The notes beneath the pieces were generated by a model. That model was not told the DNA's origin, ran no database searches, and saw nothing but the letters and a program-made list of their open reading frames with translations. From Phytoactinopolyspora endophytica (GTDB lineage: Bacteria; Actinomycetota; Actinomycetes; Jiangellales; Jiangellaceae), in contig NZ_ML142879.1 of the NCBI RefSeq assembly GCF_004138495.1, positions 14,509 through 20,326 of the forward strand: a stretch of DNA of 5,818 nucleotides. Direction: 5' to 3'. The translations under genes and the position numbers were made by a program. Positions 1-5,433 of this stretch are shown one piece after another (position 1 is the stretch's first letter; every line of letters begins with the position of its first letter).

Positions 1-157
1 CAATAGGGGCATCGCGACCACAGCCCACCCAAATCTGGCATGTCTTCGGCTTCACTGCCAGCACAACTGATTCCCGCAGGATTCGCTGCCGAGTTGCTGA
101 TCGGAGCTTAATCGCAACTACATCGACACCCTTCTGTTTCCAGAGCAACTTGCCCAT
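1..157 (-). CDS. Possible partial ORF, unrecognised, runs off the window edge
   Basis: An open frame starts at an ATG at 157-155 and stays open for 52 codons to base 1; an in-frame TAG lies a few codons upstream of the ATG. The translation begins MGKLLWKQKGVDVVAIKLR and contains a mildly basic stretch. I do not recognise it, and it shows neither the Walker A motif nor the other signatures expected if it were the ATPase that often follows dppC. No clear Shine-Dalgarno sequence precedes the ATG. It could be the start of the next gene of the permease operon, a gene remnant, or chance. Confidence is low because the open stretch is short and lacks family signatures. Confidence 0.2.
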   Translation of the reverse strand, partial: MGKLLWKQKGVDVVAIKLRSATRQRILRESVVLAVKPKTCQIWVGCGRDAPI

Positions 158-178
158 GGCGCTGTGTGTGGACTAAAT

Positions 179-221
179 GGGAGCCGTTGCCGCCTTTGAC
201 ACCGGGAAACACCTAGCTCCC
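179..221 (-). terminator. Weak inverted repeat after dppC, terminator doubtful
   Basis: GGGAGC at 179-184 is complementary to GCTCCC at 216-221, leaving a loop of about 31 nt, just past the dppC stop codon. On the minus strand the stem is followed by ATTTAG, not a real T-run. The long loop and missing U-tract make this a poor intrinsic terminator. It is listed only because it is the one stem seen between dppC and the window edge. Confidence 0.15.
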
Positions 222-229
222 CCACGCCA

Positions 230-1195
230 TCATGACCGCTGCCTTGGGTCAAAGGCATCACGCAGACCGTCACCGATGAAATTGATCGCCAGCACGGTAC
301 CCGCGATAGCAAGCCCTGGCGGGATCCAGAGCCACGGCATCTGCTGCAGCACAGTCAAAGACTGTGCTGCTTGCAGCATCGCTCCCCATGTTGCCTGCGG
401 TGGTCGTACGCCTAGGCCTAGGAAGGACAGAGCCGCTTCAAGTAGGATCGCTGCCGCACACATTAGGGTGATCGTGACCGTGAGCGGTGGCAGTACTGAA
501 GTGATCATGTGTCGGTACATGATTCCCAGTTGGCGTGCACCAACGGCCCGCGCGGCGAGGACAAAGTCAAGCTCTTTCGTAGACAAGGATACCTGTCTCA
601 CGATACGGCATGACAGAGGCCACTCGAACAACGCGATGACGACGATAATTGTAACGATACTGGGTCCAAGAATGGTGACCAGTAAGAGTATTACGAGCAG
701 AGAGGGAAACGATAGGACAATATCAACCAGACGCATTATGACAGCGTCTACCCAGCCGCCAAACAGGCCTGCGAGCAGACCGAAGCTGGTTCCAATAACC
801 GCGGCTGAGACTGCAGCGGCCACGCCTACGGTGAGAGAAACCCGGGCACCGAAAAGCAGTCGGCTAAGAACATCTCGTCCGACGGCGTCCGTACCGAACA
901 AGTGTTCTGCACTTGGCGCTGCGCGTACGGCAGAGGTACTTATCGAATTGGGATCATGCGGTGCGATGATTGGGGCAAGAATAGCTAACACCGCTAGGAC
1001 GCCGATGAACGCAATGCTACACATAGCCAAGCGGTGGCGAAGAAATCGCCTGACAGTCAACCACCGTGGCGACGAGGGAAGAATGTCGGTATGGCTCCTC
1101 GCACTTGACTCTGCACCCTGCACGACGTCTTGCGGCTCGGGCAACCCGGTGGATTGCAAGCCGATCATTGTTGCTAAACTCTCCTCACGGTTCAT
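230..1195 (-). CDS. dppC: Peptide/nickel-type ABC importer permease, DppC/OppC family
   Basis: This 321-residue inner-membrane permease is expected to pair with the DppB-type protein to form the channel of an ABC importer for peptides, nickel chelates or similar solutes. A hydrophilic N-terminus (about 1-50) leads into the OppC_N-type segment with the first membrane helix (about 56-78). The family-typical stretch FGTDAVGRDVLSRLLFGAR follows at about 100-118. Further hydrophobic helices lie at about 119-145, 151-190, 232-262 and 288-308. The cytoplasmic EAA loop that docks the ATPase is at about 210-237 (AARAVGARQLGIMYRHM). Length is normal for the family. The start overlaps the dppB stop as ATGA, and AAGGA at 1207-1203 is a well-placed ribosome site, indicating translational coupling. 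The substrate cannot be read from the permease alone; the symbol denotes the family, not a proven dipeptide substrate. Confidence 0.93.
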   Translation of the reverse strand: MNREESLATMIGLQSTGLPEPQDVVQGAESSARSHTDILPSSPRWLTVRRFLRHRLAMCSIAFIGVLAVLAILAPIIAPHDPNSISTSAVRAAPSAEHLFGTDAVGRDVLSRLLFGARVSLTVGVAAAVSAAVIGTSFGLLAGLFGGWVDAVIMRLVDIVLSFPSLLVILLLVTILGPSIVTIIVVIALFEWPLSCRIVRQVSLSTKELDFVLAARAVGARQLGIMYRHMITSVLPPLTVTITLMCAAAILLEAALSFLGLGVRPPQATWGAMLQAAQSLTVLQQMPWLWIPPGLAIAGTVLAINFIGDGLRDAFDPRQRS

Positions 1196-2151
1196 ATTCG
1201 AATCCTTGGATCAAGTACCGCGGCCAACAGATCGGCTAGCAGATTGAACACCATTACGAGGACAGCGCTCATGAATACCATCGCGACGATGACTGGATAG
1301 TCTCGGCCACCGATAGCGGTGAACATCAGGTGGCCGAGTCCTGGCCACGAAAAGATCACTTCGATGATCACGAGACCAGTAAGTAAGAACGGGATCTGCA
1401 ACGCAATGACCGTCGTTAGCGGAAGCAGAGCGTTTCGCAGTGCGTGTGTGACTGCTATGCTTAGTTGCGGCACGCCCTTAGCCTTAGCCGTAACCAAATA
1501 GTCTTGTCGTAGCACCTCAAGCATACCCTGGCGGGTGTACCGAACGTATGGCCCCATTAGATTGACGGCAAGCACTCCCGCGGGCAGCGCAAGATGGCGC
1601 GCAGTATCGGCCAAGGACGTGCCCTCTGCTGTCAGGGTCCGCATCCCGCCGGTTGGAAAGGCGCCGAGCCGGATGGCAAACACGTAGATGGCGATAAGGC
1701 CAAGGAAGAATATCGGAATCGAGACAGCGATCATGCTACCCGCTGACGATAGGTAGTCGAGCCAGGAGTTTTGCTTCAATGCGGCGAGCACACCGATGAT
1801 GATCCCGACGACCAGTGCGATGATCAAGCCAGTTAGCGCTAGCAGGACGGATTGCCCGAGCCGGTCACCGATCATCTGCGTGACAGACACTCTCTGACGA
1901 AACGAGTAGCCGAGGTTTCCTTGGGACACTTCGCGTACCCAGGCAATGAACTGTACGGGTATCGGATCGTCTAGCCCTAGTTCGGCACGGCGCCGCGCTA
2001 CAAATTCGGGCGAGGCAGCAATCTCTTCCGGACTCATCAGTGCCCGGACTGGGTCACCGGGCATCATCCTAACTAGAACAAACGAGATGGTCAAAATTCC
2101 GGCAAGTACAGGCACAGAGATGATAATCCGATGGGCAATGTAAGAAAGCAT
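1192..2151 (-). CDS. dppB: Peptide/nickel-type ABC importer permease, DppB/OppB family
   Basis: This is a 319-residue membrane permease, partner of the DppC-type protein encoded directly downstream. The N-terminus MLSYIAHRIIISVPVLAGIL is the typical first membrane helix, followed by a conserved RMMPGDP motif at about 28-34. It then has a periplasmic loop, helices at about 101-125, 137-162, 188-203, 245-272 and 288-315, and the EAA loop at about 217-245 (VTAKAKGVPQLSIAVTHALRNALLP). It ends LDPRIRI, as usual for DppB. A longer frame could begin at 2199, but I choose the ATG at 2151: the family begins with this helix, and AAAAGGGGA lies five bases upstream. The upstream gene, often a substrate-binding protein, is absent; a group II intron occupies that place. 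Substrate unknown. Confidence 0.93.
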   Translation of the reverse strand: MLSYIAHRIIISVPVLAGILTISFVLVRMMPGDPVRALMSPEEIAASPEFVARRRAELGLDDPIPVQFIAWVREVSQGNLGYSFRQRVSVTQMIGDRLGQSVLLALTGLIIALVVGIIIGVLAALKQNSWLDYLSSAGSMIAVSIPIFFLGLIAIYVFAIRLGAFPTGGMRTLTAEGTSLADTARHLALPAGVLAVNLMGPYVRYTRQGMLEVLRQDYLVTAKAKGVPQLSIAVTHALRNALLPLTTVIALQIPFLLTGLVIIEVIFSWPGLGHLMFTAIGGRDYPVIVAMVFMSAVLVMVFNLLADLLAAVLDPRIRI

Positions 2152-2156
2152 CACAT

Positions 2157-2165
2157 TCCCCTTTT
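2157..2165 (-). promoter_or_regulatory. Ribosome-binding site deciding the dppB start
   Basis: The minus strand reads AAAAGGGGA at 2165-2157, five bases before the ATG at 2151. It favours this start over the in-frame ATG at 2199, which would add 16 hydrophilic residues not typical of the family. Confidence 0.65.
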
Positions 2166-2273
2166 CAGCCGTACTGCGAATCTCACGTTTCGGGCACACA
2201 TGGCCAAACAGCTCTCTCCCCGAGTTGGGATTCTTCGATAGTTTTTCGCTTGCGACCGCCGTGCAGACTCGTT

Positions 2274-2279
2274 TGTCAA
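2274..2279 (-). promoter_or_regulatory. Isolated -35-like hexamer upstream of dppB
   Basis: The minus strand has a perfect TTGACA at 2279-2274, between the intron 3' end and dppB. About 17 bases downstream there is only GTCGCA/TCGCAA, a poor -10 box, so a complete sigma-70-type promoter is not shown. It may be chance. It matters because dppB would need a local promoter if the intron or the sequence beyond it has cut the operon from its original promoter. Confidence 0.2.
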
Positions 2280-2301
2280 AGATGGATCATGAGGGAATTG
2301 A

Positions 2302-2343
2302 GGGCTGGCGCGGCAACGTAGCGCTTACGTTCCGTTCCAGCCC
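2302..2343 (-). ncRNA. Domain VI-like hairpin of the group II intron
   Basis: GGGCTGG at 2302-2308 pairs with CCAGCCC at 2337-2343. Inside, AACGTA at 2315-2320 pairs with TACGTT at 2326-2331 around a five-base loop, separated by an internal loop. It lies about ten bases 3' of the domain V-like hairpin on the minus strand, where domain VI belongs. As drawn the basal stem is fully paired, so the bulged branch-point adenosine of a working domain VI is not obvious. Lariat formation may be impaired, or I have the register wrong. Confidence 0.55.
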
Positions 2344-2353
2344 GCGCCGCGTC

Positions 2354-2386
2354 GAACTGCGTGTGCGGTTCTCCCGCACACGACTC
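2354..2386 (-). ncRNA. Domain V-like catalytic hairpin of the group II intron
   Basis: The minus strand runs from GAGTCGTGTGCGG through a short AGAA-type loop to CCGC, a two-base bulge, and ACGCAGTTC: 33 nt against the usual 34. The lower nine-base stem pairs with one C-A mismatch and G-U pairs; the upper stem is GCGG/CCGC. This matches the architecture of domain V, which carries the metal-binding catalytic residues. The AGC triad appears as AGT, a form I recall from related introns. The loop deviates from a clean GNRA tetraloop, so activity is uncertain. Confidence 0.65.
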
Positions 2387-2513
2387 ACCCACGTCGTTCA
2401 CCGCCGCAAGACATGCCCCGGAAGAACTTGTCTCGTAGCACATGGAACCGTCGCCCGGGATCAGCCTTGGCGGCTCGGCAGAGCGCATGTTGTAACGTAC
2501 GGACCGGATCCAT
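2385..2513 (-). pseudogene. ltrA: Remnant N-terminus of group II intron reverse transcriptase/maturase
   Basis: The frame opens MDPVRTLQHALCRAAKADPG and continues RRFHVLRDKFFR. This closely resembles the N-terminus of actinobacterial group II intron-encoded proteins, as I remember them (MDPVRxLQxxLYRSAKxDPxRRFHALYDKVxR). AAGGGA at 2528-2523 is a fitting ribosome site. After residue 32 the frame is lost, but allowing for one missing base it continues as D-V-L-R-R, again the expected sequence, up to about 2401. It then jumps to intron 3' sequence just before domain V. All reverse transcriptase motifs including YADD, the maturase domain X and any endonuclease domain are gone, several hundred residues in all. 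The product cannot be functional. ltrA is used as the generic family symbol. Confidence 0.75.
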
Positions 2514-3209
2514 CAGCACGGATCCCTTCGCGGCGGGACTGGCACGAGGCGCTCCCTGGCCCCTTCCTTCACAGGCTTCTGCGCATCGACGAAGCAGCGG
2601 TCCTTCCCTCAACGACGGTTCTGTTGTCCGCTCGGCTCAAGCAGTACTACGGTCGCCTCCGACGCCTACCCTGCACGCTGCCCACTTCCCAAGATCGTCG
2701 GTTATAGGGCACGAGTCTCCGGCGACAACTCACCGCAGGTCACCGGGAAGGGCCTCCCCAGTTCCCGCCGTCACCATCTGAACGTTCCGAGCCCCATATG
2801 CCGGGGCGTCCTTCACGGCTGCACATCCAGGATCTTCGCCGCTTCCATGGCCTTCACCCCGATTTCGAGACGCTCGGCACTCCCAGCACCCACACCAAAC
2901 AAGGCAAGACCTCTAACGACGCCGCAGGCTTCGCTTCACGCTACGGACCCGCTCAGTCGCTCCCACCAAAGTGGCTTTCGACACTGGGCTTAGACGTCGG
3001 CCGTTCCCTCCCAAGCCGCCAGCCTGCTACCGGGCCTCCTGACAGCTACCCGAACCTGACCCACACCGACAGGCGACGACGAGTTGACAACTACAACATC
3101 TACACATGACGACCTCCAGTCCCCGCGGGGTGCCCGAAACAGATAGGCTAAAGAGAATTTGTCTTTCCAGCCGTTCCAAGAGATTGGTCGCTTGTGTTCC
3201 AGTAAAGTG

Positions 3210-3335
3210 ATGTCAAGAGCGGAGGTGGCTGGTCCAGAACGGAATTCCGGGTCGAATGCTCGGGCACGTGCGATCCTGATGCACCGGCGCTCTCAGTGGG
3301 GCCGGCTCATCACGACGCACCACAATATTGCCTGA
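3210..3335 (+). CDS. Possible 41-residue small ORF, unknown
   Basis: An ATG at 3210 opens a 41-codon frame ending in TGA at 3333-3335. The product begins MSRAEVAGPERNSG and has a basic segment ARARAILMHRRSQWGRL. No strong Shine-Dalgarno sequence precedes it (only AGTAAAG). The sequence looks somewhat protein-like but I recognise no family. It could be a remnant of a longer gene cut by neighbouring mobile elements, or chance. Confidence 0.15.
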   Translation: MSRAEVAGPERNSGSNARARAILMHRRSQWGRLITTHHNIA

Positions 3336-3409
3336 GTAGAAACCCCATCTGACAGTGCCAGTTGGGCATGATCTCTACCTGACCAAGACTCATGTACTCG
3401 TCAATCGGC

Positions 3410-3432
3410 CCCGACTGAAGGCGTTAGTCGGG
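3410..3432 (+). terminator. Terminator-like hairpin
   Basis: CCCGACTGA pairs with TTAGTCGGG around the loop AGGCG, a nine-base-pair stem with one G-U pair. It is followed on the plus strand by CTTTCC, only a weak U-tract. It could end transcription coming from the left or shield the insertion sequence from read-through. No expressed gene is clearly served by it, so the role is inferred from shape alone. Confidence 0.3.
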
Positions 3433-3546
3433 CTTTCCGAGATCAGTCCACCCTATGGGCCAGTCTACTTGATGTTCCTACCTCGGATCTTTCAGGCAGC
3501 ACTAGTTTTATTCAGTATGTTACACATCGGACTCGTCTGTGGTCAA

Positions 3547-3553
3547 CGGTACG
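3547..3553. repeat. Candidate target-site repeat, left copy (CGGTACG)
   Basis: CGGTACG occurs here, one base outside the insertion sequence tip, and again at 4939-4945, three bases outside the right tip. The unequal spacing means it is not a textbook target-site duplication. The match of seven bases in two short flanks is suggestive but could be chance. Confidence 0.3.
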
Positions 3554-3554
3554 C

Positions 3555-3618
3555 GTTGACTCACCCTGGATGCCCGCGTAGGTGGAGTCGTTGACTCATC
3601 CGAAGATGCCCGCGTGTG
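3555..3618 (+). repeat. Left terminal inverted repeat, two tandem units
   Basis: Two copies of one unit stand in tandem: 3555-3582 and 3590-3618. Both start GTTGACTCA and, after six or seven variable bases, contain ATGCCCGCGT. Their starts are 35 bases apart. The inner copy matches the outer right copy (4935-4907) at all but three of 29 positions. The doubled unit probably gives two transposase-binding sites at this end. Confidence 0.85.
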
Positions 3619-3628
3619 AGCATCGGGG

Positions 3629-4924
3629 ATGGAGCTGACGTTGGCTCCCCGGCGGCAGATCACGCAGGCTCAGTTGGCGAGGTGGCCGAAGGCGACGAAG
3701 TCTGAGAAGTCGGCGATCTTGGATGCGGTCTGTGCGGTGACGGGCTGGCATCGCGACCACGCTCGCAAGGCGATCCGGCGGGCGCTGGCTGACCGAGCCG
3801 GTGACGGCCCGCGGCCGCGGAAGGAGCGGGTCCCGGTTCGGGTCTATGGCCCCGACGCGGTCGAGTTGCTGACTCGGTGCTGGGCCGTGTTGGACGGGCC
3901 GACCGGGAAACGGCTGCGTCCGGCGTTGCCGGAGGTGCTGGCAAACCTGGGCCGTCACGGCCACCTCGACGGAGTGGATCCGGCGGTGATCGCCCAGGTT
4001 CTCGCGAAGTCGCCAGCCACGATCGATCGTCGCCTGGCCGGTGCCCGGGTGGGGCTGGTGGCCGGCAAGACGATCGCTCACACTCGTCCGGGTTCGATGC
4101 TCAAGGCGTCGATCCCGATGAAGACCTGGCGTGAGTGGAACGAGGCCGAGCCGGGGTTCGTGCAGATCGACCTGGTCGGCCACGAGGGCGGCGACAACAA
4201 CGGCGAGTTCTGCTTCACCCTCGATGCGACCGATGTCGCCACCGGCTGGACCGAGGCGATCACCGTGCGGTCCAAAGGTGAGCGGATCGTCGCGGCCGTG
4301 CTGGAAGAGCTCTGGCTCCGGTTCCCGTTCCACATCGCCGGGATCCACTCCGACAACGGCTCGGAGTTCATCAACCACCACCTCGCCCGGTGGTGCCAGA
4401 CCCGGCAGATCACCTTCACCCGTGGCCGAGCGAGTAACAAGAACGACCAGGCCCATGTCGAACAGAAGAACTGGTCCGTCGTGCGGCGCAGCGTCGGCTA
4501 CTTCCGCTACGACACCCGACGCGAGCTCGCCCTGCTCAACCAGCTCTGGCAGCCGACGTCCCTACAGGTCAACCTCTTCCTGCCCCAGCAGAAACTGATC
4601 TCCAAGACCAGAACCGGTGCGATCGTACGCAAGCAGCACGACACCGCCACCACGCCCATGCGGCGACTGTTCGACCAGCACGACGACCTCGTCGACCAGC
4701 ACGACCGCACCCGCCTCGAGACACTACTGCAGGCCACCGACCTCATCGCATTACGCCACGAGATCACCGACATCCAAGCCAACCTCATCGAACTCGCCCG
4801 CCGACGCGGCACCATCCAACCCAAAGCCAAGACCACCGCCGTCTACCTCAGCCGCCGAAAACTCACCCCTCCACAGCGGGCAAAACCCGATGAGTCAACG
4901 AACCACCACACGCGGGCATCTTGA
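3629..4924 (+). CDS. Transposase with integrase (rve/DDE) catalytic core
   Basis: This 431-residue enzyme is expected to cut and join the element's ends during transposition. The N-terminal region (about 1-60) carries a helix-turn-helix-like segment, ending TGWHRDHARKAIRRAL at about 38-53. Residues 70-140 are helical, with VYGPDAVELLTRCWAVLDGP typical of this group. The catalytic core holds D181 (FVQIDLVGHEGG), D242 (GIHSDNGSEF) and E278 (KNDQAHVEQKNW), with 35 residues between the last two. All three acidic residues are present, so it may be active. The C-terminus is basic and glutamine-rich. The ATG at 3629 is chosen because an in-frame TGA lies at 3617-3619 and MELTLA is the start I expect for this family, although no good ribosome site is seen. 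The last codons and the stop lie inside the right terminal repeat. Confidence 0.93.
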   Translation: MELTLAPRRQITQAQLARWPKATKSEKSAILDAVCAVTGWHRDHARKAIRRALADRAGDGPRPRKERVPVRVYGPDAVELLTRCWAVLDGPTGKRLRPALPEVLANLGRHGHLDGVDPAVIAQVLAKSPATIDRRLAGARVGLVAGKTIAHTRPGSMLKASIPMKTWREWNEAEPGFVQIDLVGHEGGDNNGEFCFTLDATDVATGWTEAITVRSKGERIVAAVLEELWLRFPFHIAGIHSDNGSEFINHHLARWCQTRQITFTRGRASNKNDQAHVEQKNWSVVRRSVGYFRYDTRRELALLNQLWQPTSLQVNLFLPQQKLISKTRTGAIVRKQHDTATTPMRRLFDQHDDLVDQHDRTRLETLLQATDLIALRHEITDIQANLIELARRRGTIQPKAKTTAVYLSRRKLTPPQRAKPDESTNHHTRAS

Positions 4925-4935
4925 CATGAGTCAAC
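4871..4935 (-). repeat. Right terminal inverted repeat, two tandem units
   Basis: Read on the minus strand, the outer unit (4935-4907) and inner unit (4899-4871) both begin GTTGACTCAT and contain TGCCCGC followed within a few bases by TGTG. Their starts are 36 bases apart, against 35 at the left end. The inner unit is the more diverged and also encodes transposase residues, which may explain its changes. Confidence 0.8.
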
Positions 4936-4938
4936 TGG

Positions 4939-4945
4939 CGGTACG
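4939..4945. repeat. Candidate target-site repeat, right copy (CGGTACG)
   Basis: This is the second copy of the heptamer at 3547-3553. It lies between the right end of the intact insertion sequence and the end-like repeat of the decayed neighbour. Confidence 0.3.
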
Positions 4946-4946
4946 A

Positions 4947-4973
4947 CGAGACTCACGAAATGCCCACGACACG
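4947..4973 (+). repeat. Degenerate insertion sequence left end (second element)
   Basis: GACTCACGAAATGCCC at 4950-4965 resembles the left-end unit of the intact element (GACTCA, about six bases, ATGCCCGCG), in the same orientation. About 37 bases on, GTAGGGATGCC at 4991-5001 could be a second degenerate unit. A decayed related transposase follows, as expected if this is the left end of a second element. Confidence 0.4.
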
Positions 4974-5046
4974 CGCGCTCCGTCCCTCGCGTAGGGATGC
5001 CTACGTAACGGTGACGCTGCTACGGCATGGGAAGTGGATTGTCGAC

Positions 5047-5304
5047 GAGATCTGTGCCGAGGTCACCAGCAGGTATGCGAAGATTTACGGGAAGGCGTCG
5101 AGAAGGATCAGGTCGAAGCCTGGACGATGCGGTCTCAGTGACGGACTGCTCGCGTCACAACGCGAGGCGCCGCTTGGTCGCGGCGGTGAAGCAGTCACCA
5201 GGTTCGAGCTGTCAGGTCGCGCAATGGCCCCGCAAGCCGCGTTCGCCGAAGTACTCCTACGAGCAGTCAAGGTGTTGCAGTACGACCACACCTTCAGTGG
5301 CGGG
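5047..5304 (+). pseudogene. Decayed N-terminus of a second, related transposase
   Basis: Three frames must be joined. The first, 5047-5100, reads EICAEVTSRYAKIYGKAS. The second, about 5117-5263, reads LDDAVSVTDCSRHNARRRL, then VAAVKQSPG and RKPRSPKYSYE. The third, 5263-5304, reads AVKVLQYDHTFSGG. Joined, they match the N-terminal region of actinobacterial integrase-type transposases as I recall it (a TGWSR-NARR helix-turn-helix, then KYSYDAVKVLQ-W-FSGG), the same general family as the intact enzyme but a different member (TDCSRHNARRRL against TGWHRDHARKAI). At least two frameshifts are needed, and everything after FSGG, including the whole DDE core, is missing. The product cannot be functional. 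The original start may lie further upstream, towards 4960. Confidence 0.65.
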
Positions 5305-5433
5305 CGACGGCCCAGAACCACCATCCATCACCGACAACGAGGGCGCAGAGTAAGACCGAAACCCATCAGTAACCTCAGCACCGTCTCGGGCTCCTCCTCG
5401 ACGTCGCACACCTTCCGATAGCTGCCGACACTA
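5305..5433. other. Junction sequence with no recognisable gene
   Basis: After the transposase remnant stops matching, this stretch has open frames on both strands (a plus frame to TAA at 5351-5353; a minus frame reading KVCDVEEEPETVLRLLMGFG) but no family I know. It is probably where a deletion or insertion joined the transposase remnant to the structured sequence to the right. Confidence 0.3.

Larger units (their letters stand above)
2297..3066 (-). mobile_element. ORF-deleted group II intron (retroelement ribozyme)
   Basis: On the minus strand the element starts with GTGTGGGTC at 3066, fitting the GUGYG start of bacterial group II introns. About 550 nt of GC-rich structured sequence follow, the usual size for domains I-III plus the start of domain IV; near the reading frame it contains GTCGGAGGCGACCGTAGTA, which I recall from such introns. 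Next comes the N-terminus of an intron-encoded reverse transcriptase (ATG at 2513), broken after about 35-40 codons, then a domain V-like hairpin at 2386-2354 and a domain VI-like hairpin at 2343-2302. The 3' end is placed near 2297 (CTCAAT, an AY ending), uncertain by about 10 bases; the 5' end rests only on the GTGTG match. Because the loss is confined to domain IV, the ribozyme itself may be complete, and splicing or movement would need a maturase supplied from elsewhere. It lies in the same orientation as dppB. Confidence 0.75.
3067..3554. other. Intergenic stretch between intron and insertion sequence, no convincing gene
   Basis: I see no gene of recognisable family here. It contains a perfect palindrome CCCCGCGGGG at 3121-3130, a 41-codon ORF (3210-3335), a hairpin at 3410-3432, and an open frame from a GTG at 3355 to 3594 that runs into the insertion sequence end and is probably chance. 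The stretch looks less GC-rich than the insertion sequence beside it. Confidence 0.5.
3555..4935 (+). mobile_element. Insertion sequence, IS481/IS3-like DDE (rve) type, with doubled ends
   Basis: The element is 1381 bp with one transposase gene and long imperfect terminal inverted repeats, each made of two tandem units. I place the ends at the outer units (3555 and 4935) because the two ends then align symmetrically for about 64 bases; a shorter reading would begin at the inner left unit (3590). The transposase has a retroviral-integrase catalytic core with D-D-35-E spacing. It resembles actinobacterial elements filed near IS481 or among unclassified/IS1202-like families, and I cannot decide between these from memory. 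No clean target duplication touches the tips; CGGTACG nearby is the best candidate. Confidence 0.85.

Noticed and set aside
177..1247. Plus-strand frame of 356 codons
   Set aside because: It lies antisense to dppC, whose membrane helices, EAA loop and operon overlap are convincing. The plus-strand product is arginine/threonine-rich and without domains, so it is a shadow frame.
2225..3109. Plus-strand frames across the intron (160, 122 and 103 codons)
   Set aside because: They have low-complexity proline/arginine/serine composition and no domains. They are the reverse complement of the structured intron sequence and its reverse transcriptase remnant.
3121..3130. Perfect palindrome CCCCGCGGGG
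   Set aside because: Ten bases is expected by chance in GC-rich DNA. It has no loop or T-run, and no partner site is visible.
3355..3594. Plus-strand 79-codon frame with a hydrophobic segment
   Set aside because: It begins with GTG without a ribosome site, and its end is made of insertion sequence terminal repeat. It might be the front of a disrupted small membrane protein, but nothing positive supports it.
3596..4456. Minus-strand frame of 286 codons
   Set aside because: It is antisense to the intact transposase with its full DDE set. Long antisense frames are common in GC-rich genes.
3590..4935. Shorter insertion sequence boundaries using the inner left repeat
   Set aside because: The inner left and outer right units match best, but this leaves an unexplained extra left unit. 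It also loses the symmetric 35/36-base doubling, and no target duplication appears at 3590 either.
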